The position numbers and the translations under genes were made by a program. The notes under the pieces are model-generated. The model had not been told where the DNA came from. It saw only the letters and a list, made by a program, of their open reading frames with translations, and searched no databases. Shown piece by piece: positions 53,832-64,000 of a stretch of DNA of 64,000 nt (within the stretch, counting starts at the first letter, position 1; the number at the start of each line of letters is the position of its first letter). Source of the DNA: Brevibacillus centrosporus (lineage in GTDB: Bacteria; Bacillota; Bacilli; Brevibacillales; Brevibacillaceae); NCBI RefSeq assembly GCF_003710815.1, contig NZ_RHHP01000016.1, positions 62,001 to 126,000 on the forward strand. The letters run 5' to 3'.

Positions 53832-54884
53832 TTAAACCTCCTCGTCGTATTGCACATAGTCTTTTCGCAACGGGTAGCCTACCCAGTCGTCCGGCAGCAA
53901 AATTCGACGCAAATCCCTATGTCCCGGGAAATGAATACCTAAAAGGTCAAAAGTCTCACGCTCGTTCCAATTCGCTCCCTGCCAAACATTCATGACAGAA
54001 GGAACGGAGGACTGCTCTCTGCTCGTTTTGACCTTCACTGCCACACTTTGCCGATTTTTGTAGGAATACAGATGGTAGTAAACCTCCATCCTGTCCTCGT
54101 AATCGACACCGTGCAAATCGGACAAATAGTCGAAGCCCAGCTGCTCGTCTTCTTTTAAAAATGGAGCCACTTCATGCCAGCGCTCGTTTGTGATGACGAG
54201 GGTCGGCACTTCTTTTGCTAGTTCGTTTATATAAGAGGCTTCCAACACTTCTGCGCCAAACGCCTCTGTCAATCGGGAAATGTATTTGTCCAGGTAAGGC
54301 TGGTTTTTGGAAGGAGCTTTTGGTGCTGCATCGGCTCCAGAATCCTCTGCGCCAGTCGCCCCTTTGGCTTTCGCTGCAGCTGCAGCGGCGGCTTTCGCTT
54401 TGGCGGCTGCCGCTGCCTTCGCCTTGGCATCCTCTCCACCTGCGTCTGCAGAGTCCCCGCCTGCTTCCCTGGCTGCCTTTGCCTTCGCAGCAGCCGCGGC
54501 TGCCGCTTTTGCTTTAGCTGCAGCCGCTGCTTTCGCCTTGGCATCAGCATCTGCTCCTGCTTCACCGGTGTCTCCGCCTTGGGCTGCATCCTTGGCTGCC
54601 TTTGCTGCTTGGGCCTTTGCCAACGCCTCGGCTGCTGCCGCTTTCTTGGCTGCTGCCTTTTCCTCAGGGGTCATCTCAGATACTGGCTTCGCTGGGGCTG
54701 GAGCTGGGGGCGATTCTGGAGCAGTATTCTCGCCTTGCTCTCCCATTTGCGAAGCTGCTTCCTGGGAAGCTTCCCCCGCTGCTTCCTGTTCTCTTAATTT
54801 TCGCAAAGCTTCAGCTTTGGCACGAGCCTCGGCTGCCGCCTGCGCCTTTTCTTCCGGCGTTGGCCTGCGCTTCTCCTCGCTCAT
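53832..54884 (-). CDS. nuoC: NADH-quinone oxidoreductase subunit C with long Ala/Lys-rich N-terminal extension
   Basis: 350 residues. The 30-kDa complex I domain occupies about 200-350: [52 protein letters not shown], and [30 protein letters not shown]. The first 195 residues are low-complexity, made of repeated [20 protein letters not shown]-type stretches (at least two copies) separated by Gly/Asp/Glu-rich spacers and a Pro-rich part. This is predicted helical and charged. Ordinary NuoC is about 150-200 residues. The extension has no recognised function. Start overlaps the nuoB stop (ATGA). Confidence 0.93.
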   Translation of the reverse strand: MSEEKRRPTPEEKAQAAAEARAKAEALRKLREQEAAGEASQEAASQMGEQGENTAPESPPAPAPAKPVSEMTPEEKAAAKKAAAAEALAKAQAAKAAKDAAQGGDTGEAGADADAKAKAAAAAKAKAAAAAAAKAKAAREAGGDSADAGGEDAKAKAAAAAKAKAAAAAAAKAKGATGAEDSGADAAPKAPSKNQPYLDKYISRLTEAFGAEVLEASYINELAKEVPTLVITNERWHEVAPFLKEDEQLGFDYLSDLHGVDYEDRMEVYYHLYSYKNRQSVAVKVKTSREQSSVPSVMNVWQGANWNERETFDLLGIHFPGHRDLRRILLPDDWVGYPLRKDYVQYDEEV

Positions 54885-55399
54885 TGACTGGTCACCTGCT
54901 TCCCAGTCTTCGCCTCATAGCGTATCTTTTCTTGCAGCTTGTTGATGCCATAGATCAGCGCTGCCGGATTCGGTGGGCACCCTGGAATATACACGTCAAC
55001 CGGAACGACCTGGTCGACCCCTTTTACTACGCTATAAGACCGCACGTATGGTCCTCCAGCCGTCGCACAGGAACCCATGGCGATCACCCATTTCGGCTCC
55101 GGCATTTGATCATACAAACGACGCAATAACGGCGCCATTTTCTTCGTTACCGTCCCCGCCACGATCATGACGTCTGACTGGCGTGGAGAAGCACGGAAAA
55201 TCACACCAAAACGGTCGAGGTCATAACGAGCTCCACCTGTTCCCATCATCTCAATCGCGCAACAGGCGAGACCAAATGTCAATGGCCACAGCGAGTTGCT
55301 GCGTACCCAGCCTTTTACCGTCTCCAGCGTCGTAAACATGACGTTGCGATCCAGTTCCTCCTGCAGTTCAGGCGCAATGCTTGTCAGATCTAGTTCCAT
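54881..55399 (-). CDS. nuoB: NADH-quinone oxidoreductase subunit B
   Basis: 172 residues from ATG 55399, which overlaps the nuoA end by 10 bases. It has the N2 cluster cysteines in [25 protein letters not shown] and [15 protein letters not shown]-type subunit at the quinone site. Confidence 0.95.
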   Translation of the reverse strand: MELDLTSIAPELQEELDRNVMFTTLETVKGWVRSNSLWPLTFGLACCAIEMMGTGGARYDLDRFGVIFRASPRQSDVMIVAGTVTKKMAPLLRRLYDQMPEPKWVIAMGSCATAGGPYVRSYSVVKGVDQVVPVDVYIPGCPPNPAALIYGINKLQEKIRYEAKTGKQVTSQ

Positions 55400-55761
55400 T
55401 CCAGCACCTTCTTTCTCCACGCGTAGATCAAACCTACTACCAACAAGGATATAAAGATGACCATCTCGACTAGGGCAAACAGACCTAGCTGGTTGTAAGC
55501 GACGGCCCACGGGTACAGAAAGAGTGTTTCTACGTCAAAAATCACAAACATGAGCGCAAAGATGTAGTACTTCACATTGAAGCGTACCCAACTGTCCCCA
55601 ACCGGAATGTTACCGCTTTCATAAGTTGTTTGCTTCTCCCGTGTTGGTTTCTTTGGGCGTAACAGCGGACCGATGAAACTGACAGTAGCCACGGGCAATA
55701 ACACACCAAGGATCAAAAAGATGGCGACAATGACATAATTGTTGGTATAAATGTCATTCAC
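55390..55761 (-). CDS. nuoA: NADH-quinone oxidoreductase subunit A
   Basis: 123 residues from GTG 55761 (GGAGGG seven bases upstream). Three helices. Conserved [32 protein letters not shown] with the family's acidic residues. First gene of the operon, about 205 bases downstream of the promoter. Confidence 0.93.
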   Translation of the reverse strand: MNDIYTNNYVIVAIFLILGVLLPVATVSFIGPLLRPKKPTREKQTTYESGNIPVGDSWVRFNVKYYIFALMFVIFDVETLFLYPWAVAYNQLGLFALVEMVIFISLLVVGLIYAWRKKVLEWN

Positions 55762-55966
55762 CCACGTTCCCTCCGCTCTGTGCAAGGTATGAATCCTTTA
55801 CTACGTGCCCTCTGCTGGAGTCGACACTCCTCTCAAAGGGTACTGCCTGCAGTATACGGGTGTAGGTACGACTGTTGACATCTCTGATACTGGAAGAACT
55901 CCTGAATCAAATCGTCCCTTTTTCATGTGCTACAATCTGATCCAGATAGAAAAAAATACCTTTATC

Positions 55967-55995
55967 ATTATATCAAATCGCCCAATAAGTGTCTA
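55967..55995 (-). promoter_or_regulatory. SigA-type promoter of the nuo operon
   Basis: -35 TAGACA (55995-55990), exactly 17 bases, consensus -10 TATAAT (55972-55967). The following 200-base leader shows no gene or clear riboswitch. Confidence 0.7.
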
Positions 55996-56031
55996 ACGAA
56001 AGCCTCGAAACAAATCCATATATAGGAAAAA

Positions 56032-56053
56032 ACCCAGAGAAATTTCTCTGGGT
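56032..56053 (-). terminator. Terminator of the 56112 gene
   Basis: Perfect ACCCAGAGAAA/TTTCTCTGGGT palindrome followed by TTTTTCC on the minus strand. Confidence 0.85.
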
Positions 56054-56111
56054 CCACTCTTCAAACCTTGATGCCCAAAGCAATCGGCTTGTCCGATCAC
56101 CCTTGTTGGCT

Positions 56112-56852
56112 TTATTGCACGTTTTTCGAGAACTGCTCTCCGAGGAAATCCTCGTATACACGCTCCCACACAACGGTGAAAGTCATGCTCTCATCTTCTG
56201 GAATCTCCAGAATGCCTTCTACTGCTTTTTCCATATATGGCGTCAATTTGATCAAAACCTCAGCCAGCATTTCGTCGTTCGTGTTGAGCATGCTTTTCAG
56301 CTCAGCTTTCGAGAGCGTGAAGCTGTTTTCGTCTCTCTCATGAAGCATCATGATCAAGCGGCTAAAGATCGGATGAACCAATGCCTCGAGCTTCACATGT
56401 GCCAGAGCCAATGTTTCTGCTTCGTTCAATTGGAACAGATCAGCAGCGTCCGGGAACGGATAAACCGGTACGTCCCAAACATCGCCTTTATCGATGACCA
56501 GGCCCCATTTTTCGAAGAGAGCAACCGCTTCTTCCAGAGAAGTCGGATACTCATAGTTGGAACGGCTCAAAAACGCCTTGAAACGGTTCAAGAGGTTCAC
56601 GTAGCCGTTGTAGTCTTCTTCGGATTTGAACTGTTTTTTTACAGGAGCAGTGAATGTGCCTTCCAGAGCTTTAAACCCCTTCAAAGCCGCTTCCATTTCT
56701 GCTTTTGTTTCATATTTGGTTGTTACATAGCAAAACGCTTGGAACAATACATTCATCTCATGAGACAGCACACTAGACCAGCCGTTTGCTGTATAGCTGC
56801 TGGGAATTACTACGCCTTCGTTGCTCTGGCGGATATCGCGAATGGTTTGCAT
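56112..56852 (-). CDS. Uncharacterised 246-residue cytoplasmic protein
   Basis: Starts MQTIRDIRQSNEGVVIPSSY (ATG 56852) with AGGAGAG upstream. It has no signal or membrane segment. It is acidic and mainly helical by composition. Phrases such as NGWSSVLSHEMNVLFQAFCY, WGLVIDKGDVWDVPVYPFPD and LHERDENSFTLSKAELKSML recall DUF6042-type proteins of Bacillales, but that is a weak memory and I assign no function. It lies alone between the atp terminator and its own terminator. Confidence 0.75.
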   Translation of the reverse strand: MQTIRDIRQSNEGVVIPSSYTANGWSSVLSHEMNVLFQAFCYVTTKYETKAEMEAALKGFKALEGTFTAPVKKQFKSEEDYNGYVNLLNRFKAFLSRSNYEYPTSLEEAVALFEKWGLVIDKGDVWDVPVYPFPDAADLFQLNEAETLALAHVKLEALVHPIFSRLIMMLHERDENSFTLSKAELKSMLNTNDEMLAEVLIKLTPYMEKAVEGILEIPEDESMTFTVVWERVYEDFLGEQFSKNVQ

Positions 56853-57024
56853 CACTACTACTCTCCTTTTTCCCCAATAGCCAATGCCGCTTCATCCCGA
56901 TGTCATCCTTACAATTACGCTTGTCGGCAGGGCATTAGGTCTATTATACACAGAAACCACAGGCAATTACCAACTGGAAATATCATGCCCCCAAACAGTT
57001 CCAGTTCATTCAATTCGTACGAAA

Positions 57025-57054
57025 AATCCCCGCAACCACATGGCCGCGGGGATT
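57025..57054 (-). terminator. Terminator of the atp operon
   Basis: AATCCCCGCGGCC/GGTTGCGGGGATT with an ATGT loop and one G-U, followed by TTTTCG on the minus strand. Confidence 0.85.
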
Positions 57055-57069
57055 CCAGCTTCTTGCTGC

Positions 57070-57468
57070 TTACTTCGTTACGTCGAGACGAGCCATCGCA
57101 CGTTGCAGGGCACGCTCTGCTCTTTGGAAGTCAAGGTCAGGGTACTTCTCGGACAAACGCTTTTCCGCACGGCCTTTTGCAGCCTGCGCACGTTCTACAT
57201 CGATGTCACCTGGCAATTCAGCCGTTTCAGCGAGGATGGTTACCTTGTCGCCGCGCACTTCCATGAAGCCGCCGCTCACTGCCATCTTCACTTCTTTTTC
57301 GCCTTCTGTTTTGATCCGAACTGGCGCTGTTTTCAGCGGGCTCACCAGCGGCATGTGATTCGGCAAAATACCGAGATCCCCTACTACACCGCGGGCGATG
57401 ACCATTTCAGCTTGACCGCTGTAGACAACCCGTTCAGGAGTTACGACTTCAACTGTCATCTTGCTCAC
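57070..57468 (-). CDS. atpC: ATP synthase epsilon subunit
   Basis: 132 residues, start GTG 57468 (GGGGAG nine bases upstream). N-terminal beta-sandwich (MTVEVVTPERVVYSGQAEMVIARG, GDLGILPNHMPLVSPLK), C-terminal two-helix inhibitory region (AEKRLSEKYPDLDFQRAERA). Last gene of the atp operon. Confidence 0.95.
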   Translation of the reverse strand: MSKMTVEVVTPERVVYSGQAEMVIARGVVGDLGILPNHMPLVSPLKTAPVRIKTEGEKEVKMAVSGGFMEVRGDKVTILAETAELPGDIDVERAQAAKGRAEKRLSEKYPDLDFQRAERALQRAMARLDVTK

Positions 57469-57495
57469 TTACTGGTCTCCCCTTTCCAGGGTGTC

Positions 57496-58953
<1,458 letters not shown>

Positions 58954-59817
58954 TTACGCCTGTGCGTTTGCACCTGCGACGATCTCGGAAATCTCTTGAG
59001 TAATGGCTGCCTGACGGGCACGGTTGTAAATCAACGTGTAACGGTTGATCATGTCCGTTGCGTTATCTGTCGCGTTGCCCATTGCAGTCATACGGGAACC
59101 TTCTTCGGAAGCCTTCGCTTCCAGAAGCGCACTGTATACCAGTGTCTCCGCATATTTTGGCAGCAGATCGGCCAGTACTTCTTCCGAGGACGGCTCATAC
59201 TCGTAATTCATTTTGCGGTCGTTTGTGCTCTCGGGAGCCTCCAACGGCAGCAAGCGTTTTACGGTAGGTATTTGCGAAATTGCACTCTGGAACTTGTTGT
59301 AGCAGAGGTACAGCTCGTCGATTTGCTCATCCGCGAACATTTGGACTGCCGCGCCTGCAATTTTCTTGATATCGCCAAAGGATGGGCTGGCTGGCAGACC
59401 CGTAACCTCTTCCATCACCGAGTAATTACGTTTACGGAAGAAATCGCGACCTTTGCGTCCGATAACAAAAATGCCATACTCATCCTTGGACTTGTGCTTT
59501 TCAGCAATGGTATTGACTACAGCGCGAAGCATGTTTGCGTTGTAGCCACCTGCAAGACCACGGTCGGAAGTGATGACGATGTAACCAGTTTTTTTCACAG
59601 GACGGGATTGGAGCATTGGGTGCTTGGAACCAGTGTTGCCGCTCGCAATGCTAGAAATCACTTCCTGGATTTTGTCAGCGTACGGACGTGCCGCTTCTGC
59701 TTTCTCCTGGTTGCGGCGAAGCTTTGCAGCTGCCACCATTTTCATCGCTTTCGTGATTTGGCGCGTATTTTTGGTACTCTTGATACTGCGTCGAATCTCA
59801 CGTATTCCTTTAGCCAC
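58954..59817 (-). CDS. atpG: ATP synthase gamma subunit
   Basis: 287 residues. Terminal coiled-coil helices that form the rotor shaft: [35 protein letters not shown] at the start and [30 protein letters not shown] at the end. The central Rossmann-like part has [19 protein letters not shown]. Confidence 0.97.
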   Translation of the reverse strand: MAKGIREIRRSIKSTKNTRQITKAMKMVAAAKLRRNQEKAEAARPYADKIQEVISSIASGNTGSKHPMLQSRPVKKTGYIVITSDRGLAGGYNANMLRAVVNTIAEKHKSKDEYGIFVIGRKGRDFFRKRNYSVMEEVTGLPASPSFGDIKKIAGAAVQMFADEQIDELYLCYNKFQSAISQIPTVKRLLPLEAPESTNDRKMNYEYEPSSEEVLADLLPKYAETLVYSALLEAKASEEGSRMTAMGNATDNATDMINRYTLIYNRARQAAITQEISEIVAGANAQA

Positions 59818-59890
59818 TCGTTTTCACCACCTTGAGGACGCATGGCCGAGCGAGAGCGCCCGGCATGCATCTGATGTCAATCGTTCGCGA

Positions 59891-61402
<1,512 letters not shown>

Positions 61403-61450
61403 TTACATTCACCCCATTCATCCAACTTCTTAGTAGAGGTACTGCCAGCT

Positions 61451-61978
61451 TTACGCTTGATGCGCAAAGGTTTCCAACTTCGTTTTCAGGCTGCCATCAT
61501 ACAGACGGTCACCGATCTTGATCACGATGCCTCCGAGGATTGCTGGGTCTACCACTGCCATCAAACGCAATTTTTTATTCAAGGTTTGACCGAACTTCTC
61601 AGCCAACTCTGCTTGTTCTTCAGATGTGAGCGGTTTCGCGCTCGTCACGATCGCATCCGCGATGCCACGTGCGTCGTTCGCCAGCTTCACAAAGGAACTG
61701 TAAATCGCCGCCAGCTCCGCTTCCCGTCCATTTTCAATCAGTACGCGGAGGAAATTAAAGCTTTCTTCCCCTACATGACTTTTGAACAGTTCGTCTACCA
61801 GCTTGATTTTTGCATCAGCAGCAATGTGCGGATGATGCATGATCTTGCTCAGATCGGCATTCTGCTCGACAGCTTGCACGATCGCACCGAGGTCTGCTTC
61901 TACCTGATCGATCTTGCCACGCTCGCTCGCTACATCGAAGAGAGCGCGAGCATAACGTTTTCCTACAGCGCTACTCAT
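61451..61978 (-). CDS. atpH: ATP synthase delta subunit
   Basis: 175 residues. Begins VGKRYARALFDVASERGKID, with the OSCP domain, and ends with the beta section VDPAILGGIVIKIGDRLYDG SLKTKLE. Connects F1 to the b-subunit stalk. Start overlaps the atpF stop by four bases. Confidence 0.95.
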   Translation of the reverse strand: MSSAVGKRYARALFDVASERGKIDQVEADLGAIVQAVEQNADLSKIMHHPHIAADAKIKLVDELFKSHVGEESFNFLRVLIENGREAELAAIYSSFVKLANDARGIADAIVTSAKPLTSEEQAELAEKFGQTLNKKLRLMAVVDPAILGGIVIKIGDRLYDGSLKTKLETFAHQA

Positions 61979-62478
61979 AGGCGATCTCCCACTTGAGCGA
62001 GAAATTTGTCAACAGTAGACTTTTGCGCAGCTTCGTCCAGTTCTTTCTCGATGATCTTGGAAGCCAAGAGTACGGAAAGGCTAGTCATTTGCTCACGCAG
62101 TTCCAGCTTCGCTTTTTCTACTTCACGAGCCAGTTCAGCACTTGCATCAGCTTTCATGCGCTCGGAAGCAGCTTGAGCTTCCGCTACGATTTTGCTAGCT
62201 TCATCAGACGCTTGCTTTGCAGCACGGTCGATGATCGCTTTGGATTCAGCGCGTGCTTCATCCAGTACACGACGTTGCTCAGCGAGCAGTGCTTCCGCTT
62301 CTTTGCGGCCCTGCTCAGCCGAGGAGATTTCATTTGCGATATGCTGACGGCGTTTTTCCATCATGCCCACGATCGGGCCCATGGCGAATTTACGAACAGC
62401 CAGCAACAACAACAAGAATACAATTGCTTGGGTTAATAGCGTTCCCCATTCCAGGGATACAGCTCCAAAGTCGAGCAT
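61975..62478 (-). CDS. atpF: ATP synthase b subunit
   Basis: 167 residues from ATG 62478 (GGAG eight or nine bases upstream; a GTG nine bases earlier is possible). One N-terminal membrane helix (EWGTLLTQAIVFLLLLLAVRKF) and a long charged coiled coil rich in Ala/Glu/Lys. Peripheral stalk. Confidence 0.95.
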   Translation of the reverse strand: MLDFGAVSLEWGTLLTQAIVFLLLLLAVRKFAMGPIVGMMEKRRQHIANEISSAEQGRKEAEALLAEQRRVLDEARAESKAIIDRAAKQASDEASKIVAEAQAASERMKADASAELAREVEKAKLELREQMTSLSVLLASKIIEKELDEAAQKSTVDKFLAQVGDRL

Positions 62479-62591
62479 TCGTTTCACTCCTTCCTGCGAA
62501 AAGAAAGATGTATCTTCACGGATTCATAAAACCGTTTCTTCCAAAAATAGAGGCGGGTAACAAGCGCCCGCCTATCGTTTCCGTTGCTCGC

Positions 62592-62816
<225 letters not shown>

Positions 62817-62867
62817 TTAAAAACCTCCTTAGTGTTGTAAAAAAGAATGAAATACGGAAATTGCCGA

Positions 62868-63692
62868 TTAATGATCTTCGTTCACTTGCTGCGAGAGGTA
62901 CACCATTGCAAGCGTCGTGAAAATGAACGCTTGTACGGAACCTACGAATACGGAGTAACCCAGCCAGATAAACAGCGGGATGCTACCGAAGATTCCTACA
63001 CTCAGCAGGAAGGCGATCAAAACCTCACCCGCAAAGATGTTACCGAATAGACGCAAAGGAAGCGTCAACGGCTTAATGATGAACTCCTCGAGAATGTGAA
63101 TCGGGTTCAGGAATGTATGTTTCAGCCAACCGCCAAAGCTCTTCTTGATTCCCAGATAGTGAGAGTATAGAAGAACGATGAGTGCCAAAGCGAAGGTAAC
63201 GCTCGGCGTCGCGGTAGGCGATTTCCACCAACTAATTACCACACCGTGTGCATGCGGATCGGTAGAGTTCAACTCTTCCGTTACTTTTTCCAGCTTTTGT
63301 TGTTTCATTTCATTGCTAGTGGAAACAGTCAGCATGTCGATGAAACCTTGGCTTACCTCTTGGCCATGACTATTGTGGTGAGCCGTGTTCACGTTGAACA
63401 AAAGTCCCAATTGGTTCCCCAAGAAGATGTACAGGAACAACGTGAGCGCCAAGGAGACAAAACCCGCAGCTTTCTTCGGTGTGATGTAGCTCTTAGTAAT
63501 ACCGGTGACAAAGTCCACAATCCATTCCATCACGTTTTGCGTGCCGCCTGGAGTAGCGGAGGTCAGCTTGCGGGTCATACCGATACACATGAAGAGTACC
63601 ACCAGAGAGGTTACCAGAATCATGAGAATAGTGGAGATGTCAAATACCATGCCCAACCATTCAAATCGCAGAGAATAATGCATGTATTTCAC
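62868..63692 (-). CDS. atpB: ATP synthase a subunit
   Basis: 274 residues, about six helices. The conserved Arg lies in the helix LTLPLRLFGNIFAGEVLIAF, near 215. The soluble loop (STDPHAHGVVISWWKSPTATP) and C-terminal FVGSVQAFIFTTLAMVYLSQ are typical. Confidence 0.95.
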   Translation of the reverse strand: MKYMHYSLRFEWLGMVFDISTILMILVTSLVVLFMCIGMTRKLTSATPGGTQNVMEWIVDFVTGITKSYITPKKAAGFVSLALTLFLYIFLGNQLGLLFNVNTAHHNSHGQEVSQGFIDMLTVSTSNEMKQQKLEKVTEELNSTDPHAHGVVISWWKSPTATPSVTFALALIVLLYSHYLGIKKSFGGWLKHTFLNPIHILEEFIIKPLTLPLRLFGNIFAGEVLIAFLLSVGIFGSIPLFIWLGYSVFVGSVQAFIFTTLAMVYLSQQVNEDH

Positions 63693-63748
63693 CCCTTTCT
63701 TCCGCGCGAGTAGTTTTTCGCATACATGTAAAAAAGAAATGCAGATAT

Positions 63749-64000
63749 CTATTTAAAGGAGCGATACACAAAAAGGAAACTAAGAGCCTGAAAGAGGAAC
63801 AACCCTATCAAAACGCCAGCAAGTCCAAATAAATGAGGGAATCGCATCGTCAGGAAGACAGCAAACCCCGCGACGATGAGGCGTTGTAGCATGCCAGTCC
63901 CTTTAGGCCGTACACTTGGATCGACAGCCATCTGACCGATACGCCAGGTTTTGCTGAAGAGGACAGTTCCATTCACGAGACTGCAGACCATCCCTAAAAG
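63749..64000 (-). CDS. atpI: ATP synthase protein I (5' end outside window)
   Basis: The C-terminal 80 or more residues of a small membrane protein: VRPKGTGMLQRLIVAGFAVFLT and FGLAGVLIGLFLFQALSFLF. It lies directly upstream of atpB as usual for atpI. The frame continues past the window edge without a preferred start, so it is partial. Family members are about 120-130 residues. Confidence 0.8.
   Translation of the reverse strand, partial: LLGMVCSLVNGTVLFSKTWRIGQMAVDPSVRPKGTGMLQRLIVAGFAVFLTMRFPHLFGLAGVLIGLFLFQALSFLFVYRSFK

Overview
The window comes from a Gram-positive, endospore-forming, flagellated bacterium and points strongly to Brevibacillus (B. brevis group). The decisive markers are a middle wall protein (MWP) gene with the tandem TTG/ATG starts and leader I recognise from the B. 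brevis cwp operon, an outer wall protein (OWP) gene behind it, and the order atp - nuo - DUF1146 - ywmB - murA - spoIID - spoIIQ - spoIIID - mbl - flhO - flhP - fabZ. Nearly all core genes are on the minus strand, so the text below follows transcription from right to left where useful.

Right half (about 27-64 kb), conserved chromosome. atpIBEFHAGDC encodes the F1Fo ATP synthase, followed by an unrecognised 246-residue protein. An 11-gene nuoABCDHIJKLMN operon has a good SigA-type promoter, no nuoEFG, and a long Ala/Lys-rich extension on NuoC. Next come DUF1146, ywmB, murA, the sporulation genes spoIID, spoIIQ and spoIIID, the mreB-like mbl, flagellar rod/hook genes flhO and flhP, an EpuA-like small membrane protein, pgsA and fabZ. 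A lone tnpB lies between fabZ and the teichoic-acid/linkage genes tagA and tagO. Then follow a 1520-residue SLH-domain surface protein and yigZ on the plus strand.

Cell-wall region (19.3-26.7 kb). A TolC-like secreted protein, the highly expressed SLH-domain MWP and the Ig-like OWP form the S-layer locus. MWP has several promoters, two translation starts and a hairpin between the two cistrons.

Accessory island (about 4.7-19.2 kb), more AT-rich. It carries a DUF2779 nuclease, an RNase D-like exonuclease, a HipA-kinase/HIRAN fusion, a GIY-YIG protein, a 1.14-kb tandem duplication that built a chimeric small gene, and a 337-bp duplication of an XRE regulator promoter and head. There is also an XRE regulator coupled to a tyrosine recombinase, a second GIY-YIG protein, and an 848-residue HTH/tyrosine-recombinase. 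The recombinase lies with a short operon of HTH, zinc-ribbon and excisionase-like proteins. Several small island genes have a near-perfect Shine-Dalgarno sequence placed before CTG, ATT/GTT or ATC instead of a normal start codon. This is the most unusual pattern I found. On its left the island abuts an OWP paralogue that has lost its whole 5' part.

Left end (1-2.6 kb): the N-terminal part of a secreted repeat protein running off the window, a C-terminal fragment of another surface protein, and a group II intron-like RNA with no reverse transcriptase gene.
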